DNA of 64,000 bases from contig JADGFD010000009.1 of the NCBI GenBank assembly GCA_016744015.1, positions 57,990 to 121,989 on the forward strand, in the 5' to 3' direction. Positions 1 to 9,304 of this stretch are shown here, one piece after another. The DNA is from Paracoccaceae bacterium (lineage in GTDB: Bacteria; Pseudomonadota; Alphaproteobacteria; Rhodobacterales; Rhodobacteraceae). The notes under the pieces are model-generated. The model saw only the letters and a list, made by a program, of their open reading frames with translations, did no database searches and was not told the origin of the DNA. Each line of letters begins with the position of its first letter. Positions within the stretch are counted from its first letter, which is position 1. The position numbers and the translations under genes are program-made.

Positions 1-303
1 TGGCAGATTGGCAGTTACCAGCACCGCCGCCACATTTTTGGACCGGAAGCTTTCGCCGGTGACATTGATACCAAGACGCTCCAACAGGTTAGTCATCGCC
101 TCCTCGGTAAAGGGCGAGTTTCGCAAACCATCACCCGTGCCGTTCAGGCCCACAACGAGGCCATAGCCGACCAGGTCATTTCCGCGCACCCCGTCAATTT
201 CGACAAGGTCTTTTATGCGCACATCCTGCGCTAGCGCAGGAAGAGAAAATACCGAAAGTGCGGCCATACTGGCGCACACCACCGTGTTTAGAATTTTATG
301 CAA
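1..303 (-). CDS. flgI: Flagellar P-ring protein FlgI (N-terminal part)
   Basis: Forms the periplasmic P ring around the flagellar rod. Only the first 101 codons are in the window; the rest lies to the left. The likely start is a TTG at 303-301, preceded by GAGGTGA inside the end of flgL, four bases after the flgL stop. The first 25 residues are a signal peptide ending LPALA, and the mature protein begins [19 protein letters not shown], with the family motif [14 protein letters not shown] following. It is the last visible gene of the motB-flgE-flgK-flgL-flgI cluster. The TTG start is chosen because no ATG precedes the signal peptide in frame. Confidence 0.93.
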   Translation of the reverse strand, partial: MHKILNTVVCASMAALSVFSLPALAQDVRIKDLVEIDGVRGNDLVGYGLVVGLNGTGDGLRNSPFTEEAMTNLLERLGINVTGESFRSKNVAAVLVTANLP

Positions 304-307
304 GGTT

Positions 308-1315
308 TCACCTCAGATAGTTTTGCAGCCTCATGCTTGATAGCCGGGAGGTCATCAGATAGATGGCCTCCATTTGCCCCTCAAGGGCTTGAAAACGGGT
401 GGCGGCCTCGTAAGGGTCAGCCGCCAAAATAGCGTTGCGATTAATCTCGTAAGTGGTGGATTCAGCCGAGTTGCGCGCGGCGGCCGTGTCGATTTGCTCT
501 TCAACATGGCCGAGGCCTTCGCGCATATTAATCAGGCCGTCTTGGGTGGAAATCGCGCCCAAGGCAGCTTCGCGCAGCATGTTCATGCCGTCAAAATTAC
601 TGCCGCCGTGGTCTCCATTGGCGGCCACTGCTGCCATGGCTACATTGCGCAAGGCCTGACGGATGGCGAGGTCATCGCCGCGCAGGGAATAATCCACCAC
701 TTCTCCATCAGCCAGTTCAGCTCCGGGGGCATTCAGCGCCGAGCCTGTGAAGCCGCCCGTGGAAAATCCGCCAGCGGGGTCAAAAAAGTAAAAATCAATG
801 GCGGCGGTGGCGGCAACGGAATCCGGTGCGGCCAGTGTTGCGGCGGTAATATCGGCATAGATTGTGGAGGCATCTACCACTGCGGGGCCATCAACATTGG
901 CGCCCGCAAACAGCGATTGCCCGCCATATTGCGCATTTAGTGACGAAACCATGCGATCAAGCGCGCCGCGCGCCGAATTGGCAATGCTGAAAGCTTGGGG
1001 TTGGCTATCAATGCCCACGGCACCGAGCAAATCGGTGCCATAATTTGCCAGCGTTTTTTGGATATTCTCCATATTAAGCTGGCTGGCCGCAGCTTTGGCC
1101 GACGCGTCTTTTATAGTTTGTGCACGCATACCGAGCTGTGTCAGCGAGCGCTCAATGGCAAATAAAGGCCCAAAATCACCGCCTGTAGCCTTCATAAGAT
1201 CAGATTTTCGGCCAGAGGCCACTTCTTGCCCCGCTTCGTTAAGCGCCAGCTTGGCTTGGGTATTGGTGCGGGCCATTTGCATATGGCTCATGAGGTTTGA
1301 AACGCCGGTATACAT
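308..1315 (-). CDS. flgL: Flagellar hook-filament junction protein FlgL
   Basis: 335 residues. FlgL is the second hook-associated protein, linking FlgK to the flagellin filament. The N-terminal helix ([20 protein letters not shown]) and the C-terminal helix ending in [15 protein letters not shown] are flagellin-like, with a variable middle rich in Ala, Gly and Asp. The start codon directly follows the flgK stop codon, and the end leads into flgI, so the genes are probably co-transcribed and translationally coupled. Assignment rests on the terminal helices and on position after flgK. Confidence 0.88.
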   Translation of the reverse strand: MYTGVSNLMSHMQMARTNTQAKLALNEAGQEVASGRKSDLMKATGGDFGPLFAIERSLTQLGMRAQTIKDASAKAAASQLNMENIQKTLANYGTDLLGAVGIDSQPQAFSIANSARGALDRMVSSLNAQYGGQSLFAGANVDGPAVVDASTIYADITAATLAAPDSVAATAAIDFYFFDPAGGFSTGGFTGSALNAPGAELADGEVVDYSLRGDDLAIRQALRNVAMAAVAANGDHGGSNFDGMNMLREAALGAISTQDGLINMREGLGHVEEQIDTAAARNSAESTTYEINRNAILAADPYEAATRFQALEGQMEAIYLMTSRLSSMRLQNYLR

Positions 1316-2773
1316 CTAGATCTCCAACAAGGTTTGCATGAGTTGGTCAGCGGTTGAAATAACGCGGGCATTGGCGGCGTAGGCTTGCTCGATCATCAAG
1401 AGCTGCTGCATCTCGTAATCAGTATCAACGCCCGTAATGCCCAACTCGCTTTCGCGCAGAATGTCAAACTGGCCTGCGTTATACGCGGTGGTGTCCTCCG
1501 CGCGGGCCGCTTGGGCAGCCACAAGCGCGGTTATGCCCTCGGCGAGTTCGGTTGCGCTCACAAGGTTAATAAGGCCTGTGGCCGCGCTTGGTGTCCGCTG
1601 TGCATCCATGGCATCCACCATGCGGCGGAGTTGGGTATCATCGCCCGCGGGGCCTTGCACGGCGGCATTTATGCCATCCCGCAAGCGCCAAAGGTCACCG
1701 CCTTGAGCGGGGTCTACGGCGGCATTAATTTCAAGCCGCTGGGCCAGAGCCAGCTCATCAACCGGATTAAAGGCGGCGCCATTATCGGTGAACAGACCTG
1801 CATCGCCCGGTGCAAGGCTAGGGTCGGTGCTGGGGCTTTGGAAGCGCTCCACAAGATCGCGCGCTACAGCATCAATCCTCGCGTTAAACTCGGGGGTGAG
1901 CACATCCCGCACATTAAATGCCGCAGCCAGCGTGCCACCTTCAAGCTGGCCGGTACCGGTGCCAATGGCCATCGGGCGGCCATTCAACGTGAGGCCCGAA
2001 AGCGCGCCAGAGCCCAATGTCATATCCGGTGTAATGGTGGGTGTGGCGGTAAAGCTAAGCTCGTTGGCTTGGCCGTCAATGAGCGCCGCGCCGCCCTCGG
2101 AATAAAGCGCCATCACGCCACCCTCACGCGAGATTTGCTTGATCGGAATAATGCTCGACACTTCATCAATCAGTTTTTTGCGTACGTCTTCCAGCGCAGC
2201 GGTATTACCGCTGCCTTGCCGTAGCCTGATCTCGGTGTTTACCGCTTCGATCTTTTTAAGTGCCACATTCACCGTGCGCACCTGAGTTGCAATTTGCGCA
2301 TCCGCTTCCATACGCACCGCCATAGTTTGGGTGGAGATGTTTTTGAGCGATTGGGTGAGGTTACTCGCCTCAGCCAAAACCTGCTCACGCGCCGAGGCCG
2401 AAGCCGGGCTATCAGCGGCTGTCCGCATAGCGTTTTCAAAGCTAAGCATGCGTGAGCCAAGCGCACCAGCATCACCGGGCACACCAAGTGAGGCCGCCAT
2501 GCGGCTAGTGGCCGTGCTCAGCGTGTTGGCATTGCCATAAGAGGCCCCGCGCGACCGGCGCGAGGAGGTGGCCAAAAGGTCCATCGCACGGTCAATGGAG
2601 GTGACAGTGACCCCCATGCCAACCCCGCCCACCACCTGCTGATCGGTGTTTACCGCACGGCGAGCGTAGTTTTCGTTCATTGCGTTGGAAATGTTGTTGG
2701 ACACTGTTTCCGCCATGCGTGAAACAGAGGTCAACCCCGAATAAGCGTTTGATATAGCTGCTGAAATACTCAT
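1316..2773 (-). CDS. flgK: Flagellar hook-associated protein FlgK
   Basis: 485 residues. FlgK is the first hook-filament junction protein. The N-terminus has the rod/hook family signature (YSGLTSVSRMAETVSNNISN, residues about 11-30), and the C-terminus ends with the matching helix around MIEQAYAANARVISTADQLM. The central part is long and variable, as expected. It lies 18 bases downstream of flgE and directly abuts flgL, the standard order in Rhodobacteraceae flagellar clusters. Confidence 0.93.
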   Translation of the reverse strand: MSISAAISNAYSGLTSVSRMAETVSNNISNAMNENYARRAVNTDQQVVGGVGMGVTVTSIDRAMDLLATSSRRSRGASYGNANTLSTATSRMAASLGVPGDAGALGSRMLSFENAMRTAADSPASASAREQVLAEASNLTQSLKNISTQTMAVRMEADAQIATQVRTVNVALKKIEAVNTEIRLRQGSGNTAALEDVRKKLIDEVSSIIPIKQISREGGVMALYSEGGAALIDGQANELSFTATPTITPDMTLGSGALSGLTLNGRPMAIGTGTGQLEGGTLAAAFNVRDVLTPEFNARIDAVARDLVERFQSPSTDPSLAPGDAGLFTDNGAAFNPVDELALAQRLEINAAVDPAQGGDLWRLRDGINAAVQGPAGDDTQLRRMVDAMDAQRTPSAATGLINLVSATELAEGITALVAAQAARAEDTTAYNAGQFDILRESELGITGVDTDYEMQQLLMIEQAYAANARVISTADQLMQTLLEI

Positions 2774-2791
2774 GGGTTAACCCCTTTTCCC

Positions 2792-4093
2792 TTAGCGTTT
2801 GATATTGGTGGTTTCTTGCAACATTTCATCCACGGTTTGGATGATTTTTGCATTGGATGAATAGGCGCGCTGGGTTTGAATCAGAGCTGTCAGCTCACCC
2901 GCAATATCGGTTGTGCTTTCCTCGCGGGCATAGCCAATGGTCTCGCCCGTGGGGCCAGAGCCGGCATCCCACAGGAACATGCTGCCACTATCTCGCGTCA
3001 CCGCGTATGTTTGGTTTGGCAGGGCCTCCAGCGCGTTGGCATTTGGCACATCAATCAGCGGCACGCGGAAAATTTCCTTACTAAAGCCGCTATCATAATT
3101 AGCAGATACAATACCATTTTTATCAATTTCAACACCAATCACGTTGCCCGTTGGCGCACCGTTTTTGGAAAGATTGATCGGTGCAAAACTGCTGGAAAGC
3201 TGGGTCATCCGGTCATTTGAGCCAATCATGCCGATATTAATATCCACCGGCCCGCGATCAAAGGTGACGCCAACATCGCCTGTGGCGGGGTTATAGGCTC
3301 CACCAAACACTGGCACCACGCTCAGCATAGAACCGCCGGTAGCGGTGGTGGCGTCAAACTGCACAGTAAATTCGGCAATCGGCGCGGGCCCTGTTGCGAG
3401 GTCGGTAATTTCCATGGTCCAAAGGTTGGACTGCCCTGCCCCCGGCACCTGTGGCGTGAAGGTGGCGGTCATCGTCTGGGTGGTGCCGAGGTTATCAAAA
3501 TACTCGATCGACAGGTCAAACGGATCACCGGTGCCGCCCGCCTGTGTGGCTGTGGCGGGGAGGTTAATGCCCAGCTGAATTTCGGTGGTTGGGTTGGCGG
3601 CAAACTGGTTATGCGCAACGTTAACCGGCTCCAGCCCCGCGGCACTATCGCGCGGAAAGGGCGGAAAGGTGCCGTCAGGGTCCGCAGGCCAGCCCATAAG
3701 CACAAGGCCGCTATTGCTGGTGAGTATGCCTTCGGCATCGGGCCGAAAAGAGCCGGTGGTGGCTAGCCGCAGGGGCAATGCCGCCGTGCTATCTGCTAAG
3801 GAAGAGCTTGGGGTAACCGGCAAAAAGCCGCGCCCGCCGATGGCGATATCCATCGAGTTTGCCGTGGTGATCAGCGACCCCTGAGTTGAGATATTGCGAA
3901 AGGATGCCACGCGCGCCCCGCCCGCCACATAGCCGCCCGAGCGGCCAGAAAGCGTCATCGCGGTAAAATCCGCATCCACCCTTTTATAGCCAAAGGTTTT
4001 TGAATTGGCGATATTGTCTGAAATGGTCGCCAGTTTACTGGCATTCACATTCAGGCCGGAAACGCCCGCATTCATAGAGCTGGAGAGGGTCAT
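2792..4093 (-). CDS. flgE: Flagellar hook protein FlgE
   Basis: 433 residues; the monomer of the flagellar hook. The N-terminal motif SGLNVNASKLATISDNIANS followed by KTFGYKR is the classic hook/rod signature. The domain around ISTQGSLITTANSMDIAIGG is the flagellar basal-body segment, and the C-terminal helix (LTALIQTQRAYSSNAKIIQT) is the coiled partner. About 95 bases without a gene separate it from motB upstream, enough for a separate promoter, though I do not recognise one. Confidence 0.95.
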   Translation of the reverse strand: MTLSSSMNAGVSGLNVNASKLATISDNIANSKTFGYKRVDADFTAMTLSGRSGGYVAGGARVASFRNISTQGSLITTANSMDIAIGGRGFLPVTPSSSLADSTAALPLRLATTGSFRPDAEGILTSNSGLVLMGWPADPDGTFPPFPRDSAAGLEPVNVAHNQFAANPTTEIQLGINLPATATQAGGTGDPFDLSIEYFDNLGTTQTMTATFTPQVPGAGQSNLWTMEITDLATGPAPIAEFTVQFDATTATGGSMLSVVPVFGGAYNPATGDVGVTFDRGPVDINIGMIGSNDRMTQLSSSFAPINLSKNGAPTGNVIGVEIDKNGIVSANYDSGFSKEIFRVPLIDVPNANALEALPNQTYAVTRDSGSMFLWDAGSGPTGETIGYAREESTTDIAGELTALIQTQRAYSSNAKIIQTVDEMLQETTNIKR

Positions 4094-4187
4094 CGAAAGT
4101 CCTTTTCAATACTAAACTACATGTTCAGTTCCCACTCTTGCGCAGCTACAGTTAAGAAGCACCTAACAGACAAAATTGTATCTAAAT

Positions 4188-5048
4188 TTAGTTCCGGCGA
4201 TCATTGCGTAGCAAGGTAATTTCCAGCCGCCGATTGCGATAGGCGGGGGCGTCATCCCCCACAGGTATCCGGTTAGAGGCCCCCGTGAGCCGTTCAAAAC
4301 GCACGGTTTCTATGCCGTGCTCAACCATGATCGCGTTGGCTATTAACGCACGCCCGCCTGTCAGCGCAAAGCCATCTGACCCGCCGTCCAGCTCCGGCAC
4401 CACATCAATATGTCCGGTAATTGAAATATCATTGGTTACGGTGCCCAGCACGCGGCTTATCATCTCCAGAAGCGCAAACATTTTGGGTGTGGGCCGGTTA
4501 GTGCCCGGCTCATAAAGCGGGGAGTCCGGTAGGTCAAACACGTCAATGATCAAGCCTTCATCCGTGACTTTGGTGGAAACATGCTGCAAAAGCGGGTCTT
4601 CCACCCAGCTTTCACCTGTATTGCCACGAAACATGTTTTCGACCTCGGCAAATTGCGCATCCGAAACCTCACCCTCGCCGCTCGGGTCTTCAGACGAGGT
4701 GCCGGTCGAGCCATCTTGCCCCGAAACATCTTCCGCCTGCTCACCCACCGTGCCACTCAGCACATCGGTTTGCGTATCTTCCGAATAAACGGTTTCACCG
4801 CCAAACATGCCCTCGCCGCCGCCATCTTCGGTAAAGATAGGAATGCCAGGGTTAAAATAGGCCGCAATGCCTTGCCGCTGCTCCTCAGACGTGGCATTCA
4901 GCAGCCACATCAGCAAGAAAAACGCCATCATCGCAGTTACAAAGTCGGCATAGGCCACTTTCCATGCGCCACCATGATGCCCGCCGGCAATGATTTTCTT
5001 CTTTTTAATGATAATAGGGCGCAAATTATCCCCAGCATTCCCCGCCAT
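4188..5048 (-). CDS. motB: Flagellar motor stator protein MotB
   Basis: 286 residues from the ATG at 5048, which has GGGGG just upstream; an in-frame TTG 11 codons earlier lacks a ribosome site. MotB anchors the stator to peptidoglycan and carries the proton-accepting Asp. The single membrane segment (residues about 31-50, VAYADFVTAMMAFFLLMWLL) contains that Asp at residue 35. A long acidic Ser/Gly/Glu linker follows. The OmpA-like domain at the end (ISITGHIDVVPELDGG, then NRRLEITLL) is the peptidoglycan-binding part. motA is not in the window. It heads the flagellar gene run and is divergent from pdxA. Confidence 0.93.
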   Translation of the reverse strand: MAGNAGDNLRPIIIKKKKIIAGGHHGGAWKVAYADFVTAMMAFFLLMWLLNATSEEQRQGIAAYFNPGIPIFTEDGGGEGMFGGETVYSEDTQTDVLSGTVGEQAEDVSGQDGSTGTSSEDPSGEGEVSDAQFAEVENMFRGNTGESWVEDPLLQHVSTKVTDEGLIIDVFDLPDSPLYEPGTNRPTPKMFALLEMISRVLGTVTNDISITGHIDVVPELDGGSDGFALTGGRALIANAIMVEHGIETVRFERLTGASNRIPVGDDAPAYRNRRLEITLLRNDRRN

Positions 5049-5162
5049 ATCGGCCCCCAATATTCCACTTCCCAAGGCCAATATAGGAGGCGATTCCTTA
5101 CCAAGGTTATAATGTTGAAATTGTCCTTGCCAGCATGGTTAAGCCCGCGTTAATCATCACGT

Positions 5163-6134
5163 ATGACCCATAAAACCTTGGCCCTGACCATGGGCGACCC
5201 TGCGGGCATTGGCCCCGAGATTACGCTAAAAGCACTGGCAAGCCTGCCGGACCCGTCGGTGTTTCCGATACTAGGTGACCCACTGGCAATGCGCATGGCG
5301 GCTGATTCCCTTAAGTTGCCGCTGCACATCATGGCCACGATCAAAGACCGCCACGCGGGCGCGTTTAACCTCCTTCCCACCAGCAAGCTGGCCAACCTGC
5401 CCGCTATGGGCGCGGTTTCGGCCGAGGCCGGTGCCGCCGCCTATAGTGCCATCGCCAAGGGCATCTCGCTTTCTCTTGCCGGTGATATCGCAGGCATCAT
5501 CACCGCCCCCATTCATAAAGAAGCCCTCAAAGCCGCGGGCCACAGCTACCCCGGTCATACAGAGATATTGGCCGACCATGCGGGCAGCGAAGTGGCCATG
5601 ATGTTGGCCAATGACGAGATAAAAACCGTGCTGGTAACCATCCACATGGCCCTGCGCAATGCGATTGAGGCCGCGGATTACCCCGCGCAAATTCATGCTA
5701 TAAAACTCGCGCAAAGCGGCCTAGAGGCCATGGGCATCCCAAACCCGCGCATCGCCGTGGCAGGCCTGAACCCCCACGCGGGCGAAGGTGGCCGCTTTGG
5801 GGATGAGGAAATCCGCATCATTTCGCCCGCGATTAAAGCCATGCAAGATGAGGGCCTGAATGTAAGCGGCCCCTGGCCCGGAGATACGGTTTATATGATG
5901 GCCCGCGAAGGCAAGTTTGACGTGGTGGTGGCGCAATACCATGACCAAGGCCTGATTCCGGTGAAATACCTCGGCCTTGAAAAAGGCGTAAACATCACCC
6001 TCGGCCTGCCCTTCATTCGCACCTCACCCGACCACGGCACCGCCTTTGACATAGCCGACCAAGGCAAAGCGAACCCCGCCAGCATGATCACCGCGCTCAC
6101 CACAGCGCAAACACTCTTGAAAGCCAAAGCTTAG
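5163..6134 (+). CDS. pdxA: 4-hydroxythreonine-4-phosphate dehydrogenase
   Basis: 323 residues, usual length for PdxA. The enzyme oxidises 4-phosphohydroxy-L-threonine in the DXP-dependent route to pyridoxal 5'-phosphate. The start (LALTMGDPAGIGPEITLKAL) is the family signature. The three metal-binding His motifs are present: YPGHTEIL, NPHAGEGG and YHDQGLIPVK. It stands alone next to flagellar genes and a tRNA, not beside surA and ksgA as is common in related genomes. A short GC hairpin (6134-6148) follows the stop. Confidence 0.96.
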   Translation: MTHKTLALTMGDPAGIGPEITLKALASLPDPSVFPILGDPLAMRMAADSLKLPLHIMATIKDRHAGAFNLLPTSKLANLPAMGAVSAEAGAAAYSAIAKGISLSLAGDIAGIITAPIHKEALKAAGHSYPGHTEILADHAGSEVAMMLANDEIKTVLVTIHMALRNAIEAADYPAQIHAIKLAQSGLEAMGIPNPRIAVAGLNPHAGEGGRFGDEEIRIISPAIKAMQDEGLNVSGPWPGDTVYMMAREGKFDVVVAQYHDQGLIPVKYLGLEKGVNITLGLPFIRTSPDHGTAFDIADQGKANPASMITALTTAQTLLKAKA

Positions 6135-6153
6135 GCGGCTAAACCGCCCCTAT

Positions 6154-6229
6154 GCCCCATTAGCTCAGTCGGTAGAGCAACTGTTTCGTAAATAGTAGGT
6201 CGGCGGTTCAAATCCGTCATGGGGCACCA
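6154..6229 (+). tRNA. tRNA-Thr (anticodon CGT)
   Basis: 76 bases including an encoded 3' CCA. Acceptor arms GCCCCAT and ATGGGGC pair fully. The D arm is AGCTCAGTCGGTAGAGC, the anticodon stem is ACTGT/ATAGT with loop TTCGTAA (anticodon 6187-6189), and the T arm is GGCGG-TTCAAAT-CCGTC. It reads threonine codon ACG. The convergent P450 gene on the minus strand has its stop codon inside this tRNA (6217-6219). Confidence 0.97.
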
Positions 6230-7389
6230 TTTTTAAGCGGTAGCACCATTGGGCTTCGGAAATTTGACGAGGGCACCCAGCTAAAGCTGTGATCCACCAG
6301 TGAGAAATTCGGGATTTCGGTGAGCAGCTTGGACATAGTGGTTTGGGTGATCAGCCGTGCAAGTGCATTGCCGATGCAAAAATGCTTACCAGCCCCAAAG
6401 CCAAGGTGGTTGCGGGGGTTGCGGTTTAGGTCATAGGTCTCGGCATCTGGGAATTTGCGCTCGTCGCGATTGGCGGCACCGTAAGCCAGGATGACCTTGT
6501 CACCGGCTTTCATGACCTGCCCGTGCAGCTCAAAGTCTCGCGTGAGCACCCGCTTGAAGCGCTGCGCCGAGGTGTTAAACCGAAGCGATTCCTCTATCGC
6601 TTGCGGCAACAGCGCCAGATCATGCGCCACGCGCTGCCGCGCCTCAGGGTGGGTGGCCAGATTAAGCGCCATCATGCTCATAAAGCTAGAAAGGGATTCC
6701 ACCCCCGCCACCACAAACATGCTGGTGGTGAGAATTACCTCGCGCTCGCTCAGCTTATCACCGTCAATCTCGGCCTCGGCCAAGCGGGTTATCAGGTCAT
6801 CCGCCGGGGTTTTGCGGCGCTGTGCCACCTCCTCCGCAATGTAAGCCGTCAGGCGGTTGAAAGCGGCATTTTGCGCCTCATTCCGGCCCTTTTTGGCCTT
6901 GTCAGAAGAGACCGAAAGCACGACCTGCGCCCTGACCTCATAAGGATCACGCGGGGCTAGCCCGAGCATCTCAAACAGGGCTTCAACCGTTACAACGCTG
7001 GAGACCTCACCCACAAAATCAAACTGCGCCCGGGTTTTTACAGCGCTTACAGCCCGCGAAGCACTGCGCGCCGCCGGGGCCGCCAAATGCTCAAGGTTCT
7101 TTTTAGCAAACGCAGCCTGCGCCAAGGCGCGGAGCCGATCATGGCGGGGCGGATCAATAGAGCCAAGCGTGCCCCCTGCGCGGCCCGGAATTTCATCTAC
7201 CAAATTGCCTTGGGTGGACGAAAACGTCTCCCAATCCATCGCTGCGGCCTGCACATCTTTATAGCGGGTCAATATCCAGGTTTGCGCGTCTTCGCTCCAA
7301 TAGCAGGGGTGGTTATCTCGCAGCGCCTTATATGCAGGGAACGGGTTCCGGTCTATCTCGGTTGAATATAGTCTGAACGGCTCCTGCAT
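6217..7389 (-). CDS. Cytochrome P450
   Basis: 390 residues from the ATG at 7389 (an upstream in-frame start at 7452 would add 21 atypical residues). A soluble bacterial P450 monooxygenase; substrate unknown. The heme-binding loop is FGAGKHFCIGNALARL, with the Cys about 53 residues from the end. The ExxR motif of helix K is EESLRF. Helix I reads VVAGVESLSSF, so the usual acid-threonine pair is Glu-Ser here. The last four residues (NGAP) and the stop are encoded by the antisense of the tRNA-Thr 3' end. No ferredoxin partner is nearby. Confidence 0.93.
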   Translation of the reverse strand: MQEPFRLYSTEIDRNPFPAYKALRDNHPCYWSEDAQTWILTRYKDVQAAAMDWETFSSTQGNLVDEIPGRAGGTLGSIDPPRHDRLRALAQAAFAKKNLEHLAAPAARSASRAVSAVKTRAQFDFVGEVSSVVTVEALFEMLGLAPRDPYEVRAQVVLSVSSDKAKKGRNEAQNAAFNRLTAYIAEEVAQRRKTPADDLITRLAEAEIDGDKLSEREVILTTSMFVVAGVESLSSFMSMMALNLATHPEARQRVAHDLALLPQAIEESLRFNTSAQRFKRVLTRDFELHGQVMKAGDKVILAYGAANRDERKFPDAETYDLNRNPRNHLGFGAGKHFCIGNALARLITQTTMSKLLTEIPNFSLVDHSFSWVPSSNFRSPMVLPLKNGAP

Positions 7390-7579
7390 TTTATCTCTAA
7401 CCCCTAGCTGAATCAGGCCAAAGCCATTGGCCAAGCTTTTTACAATTAGCACCCTATCCCCGTTTCAGATTGATTGGCTAGGGTTTTTCTACTGCCGCCG
7501 GGCAGTATCGCGGTTTTGCCTATGAAAGGTAGCCAAGGCGGGCTAAACTCAGGCCCCGAACTAACGATAAAGGTGCGTC

Positions 7580-9277
7580 GTGGAACATTCCTTATTCATG
7601 ATCGACACGTTGATCTTTCTCCTCTCGGCCATCATCATTGTGCCGGTATTTCTGCGGTTTAAATCCAGCCCCATTTTGGGCTATCTGTTTGCTGGCATCC
7701 TGATTGGTCCAAATGCCTTTGGGCTGGTTACGGATTCCGAGGCACTACACGTATTGGCCGAGTTTGGCGTGGTGTTTTTGCTATTTATGATCGGGCTGGA
7801 ACTTTCCTTCAGCCGCCTGCGTACGCTAGGTTCGCGCGTGTTTGGCTTAGGCTCGCTTCAGGTCGGCATTACCGGATTGCTGATTGGCGGGGTGGTTTGG
7901 CAGCTTGGGCTGGGCTTGGGAGCGGCGGCGATCATCGGGCCGGGGCTGGCGCTTTCGTCCACCGCTTTTGTGCTGCAATTGCTCACCGAGCGCGGGGAGC
8001 GCGCCACGCCTTTTGGCCTCAACACATTTGCGATTTTGCTGTTGCAAGATTTTGCGGTGGTGCCGCTTTTGATTTTTGTTACGCTTCTGGGCAGCGAGGG
8101 AGCCTCCTTTGCCGAGGCCTTTGGCACCGCGCTCCTGAAGGGCGGCGGGGCAGTGCTGATGGTCATCCTGTTTGGCCGCTATTTGCTCTCGCCGCTTTAC
8201 CGGATGATTTCGGCTATGCGCAGCACCGAGCTTTTTGTGGCGACCACACTTTTGATGATCCTTGGCACCGGCTGGCTGATGAGCCTCGCGGGGCTATCCA
8301 TGGAGTTGGGGGCCTTGCTGGCGGGCTTAATGTTGGCCGAAACCGAATATCGCCACCAGATCGAGGCTGACATTAAACCCTTTCGTGGCCTGCTGCTTGG
8401 GCTGTTTTTTATCACCATCGGCATGGCGATAGACCTTGGTTTCATCCTTGATGAATTTGCCGCTATCGCTTTGATTATCATCGCCTTGATGGCAGGCAAA
8501 ACCATTATCACCGCCCTTTTGTGCCGCATCATCGGCCTGCCTGCTGAAACCGCCATTCGCACCGGCTTTGCGCTTTCGCAAGGGGGCGAGTTTGGCTTTG
8601 TGCTGTTTGGAGCCGCGCTCACGCTGGGGCTGCTGCCCGCGCACGTAGCGCAAATTCTTATGGCGGTCATTACCCTAAGCATGGTTGCCACACCGCTGAT
8701 GTTTATGCTGGGTAAAAAGCTGGCCTGCTGGCGGCAAGCCCGCGACACGCCCAACACCATCGCGCCCGAGCTTTCTGACTCCGACCACCCCGTATTGATC
8801 GCCGGATTTGGTCGCGTTGGGCAAACCGTGGCGCGGGTAATCTCTGAAGCGGGGCTTGCTTATGTGGCGCTGGATATGAACCAGCGCCGCGTGGCCGCCT
8901 GCCGCGCCAAAGGGATGCCCGTGTTTTATGGTGATGCCAACCAGATCAGGGTGCTAAAGGCCGCAGGCGCGGATCAGGCGCACACGGCTGTGATCACGCT
9001 CGACACCCCCGAGACCGCATGCAATGTGGTGAGCGCGCTTCGCAAAAATTACCCTGATCTGCCGATTTATGTGCGCGCGAGGGACCGCCGCCACATGGCC
9101 AAGCTCGAAAAGGCCGGCGCAAGCGAAGTGGTGTCCGAGGCGGCAGAATCCAGCTTGCAACTTGGCAGCATCTTGCTGGCGTCACTGGATGTTAGCGCTG
9201 ATGAAGCTGCCAGTGTCATTCAGTCTTACCGCGAGGATGACTATAAACGCCTCGATGATATTGTTGAGGGTGATTAG
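7580..9277 (+). CDS. KefB/KefC-type cation:proton antiporter
   Basis: 565 residues from a GTG preceded by AAAGGTG; an ATG six codons later is an alternative. The first ~380 residues are a CPA2 monovalent cation:proton antiporter domain with about 12 hydrophobic segments. The C-terminal part (about 395-520) is a TrkA-N nucleotide-binding domain: LIAGFGRVGQTVARVISEAG, then VFYGDANQIRVLKAAGADQA. Such proteins move K+ or Na+ against protons, gated by NAD(H) or glutathione adducts. No KefF/KefG ancillary subunit is adjacent. Confidence 0.88.
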   Translation: MEHSLFMIDTLIFLLSAIIIVPVFLRFKSSPILGYLFAGILIGPNAFGLVTDSEALHVLAEFGVVFLLFMIGLELSFSRLRTLGSRVFGLGSLQVGITGLLIGGVVWQLGLGLGAAAIIGPGLALSSTAFVLQLLTERGERATPFGLNTFAILLLQDFAVVPLLIFVTLLGSEGASFAEAFGTALLKGGGAVLMVILFGRYLLSPLYRMISAMRSTELFVATTLLMILGTGWLMSLAGLSMELGALLAGLMLAETEYRHQIEADIKPFRGLLLGLFFITIGMAIDLGFILDEFAAIALIIIALMAGKTIITALLCRIIGLPAETAIRTGFALSQGGEFGFVLFGAALTLGLLPAHVAQILMAVITLSMVATPLMFMLGKKLACWRQARDTPNTIAPELSDSDHPVLIAGFGRVGQTVARVISEAGLAYVALDMNQRRVAACRAKGMPVFYGDANQIRVLKAAGADQAHTAVITLDTPETACNVVSALRKNYPDLPIYVRARDRRHMAKLEKAGASEVVSEAAESSLQLGSILLASLDVSADEAASVIQSYREDDYKRLDDIVEGD

Positions 9278-9304
9278 GGCAAAACAAATCTCGGCAGCAC
9301 CGCT

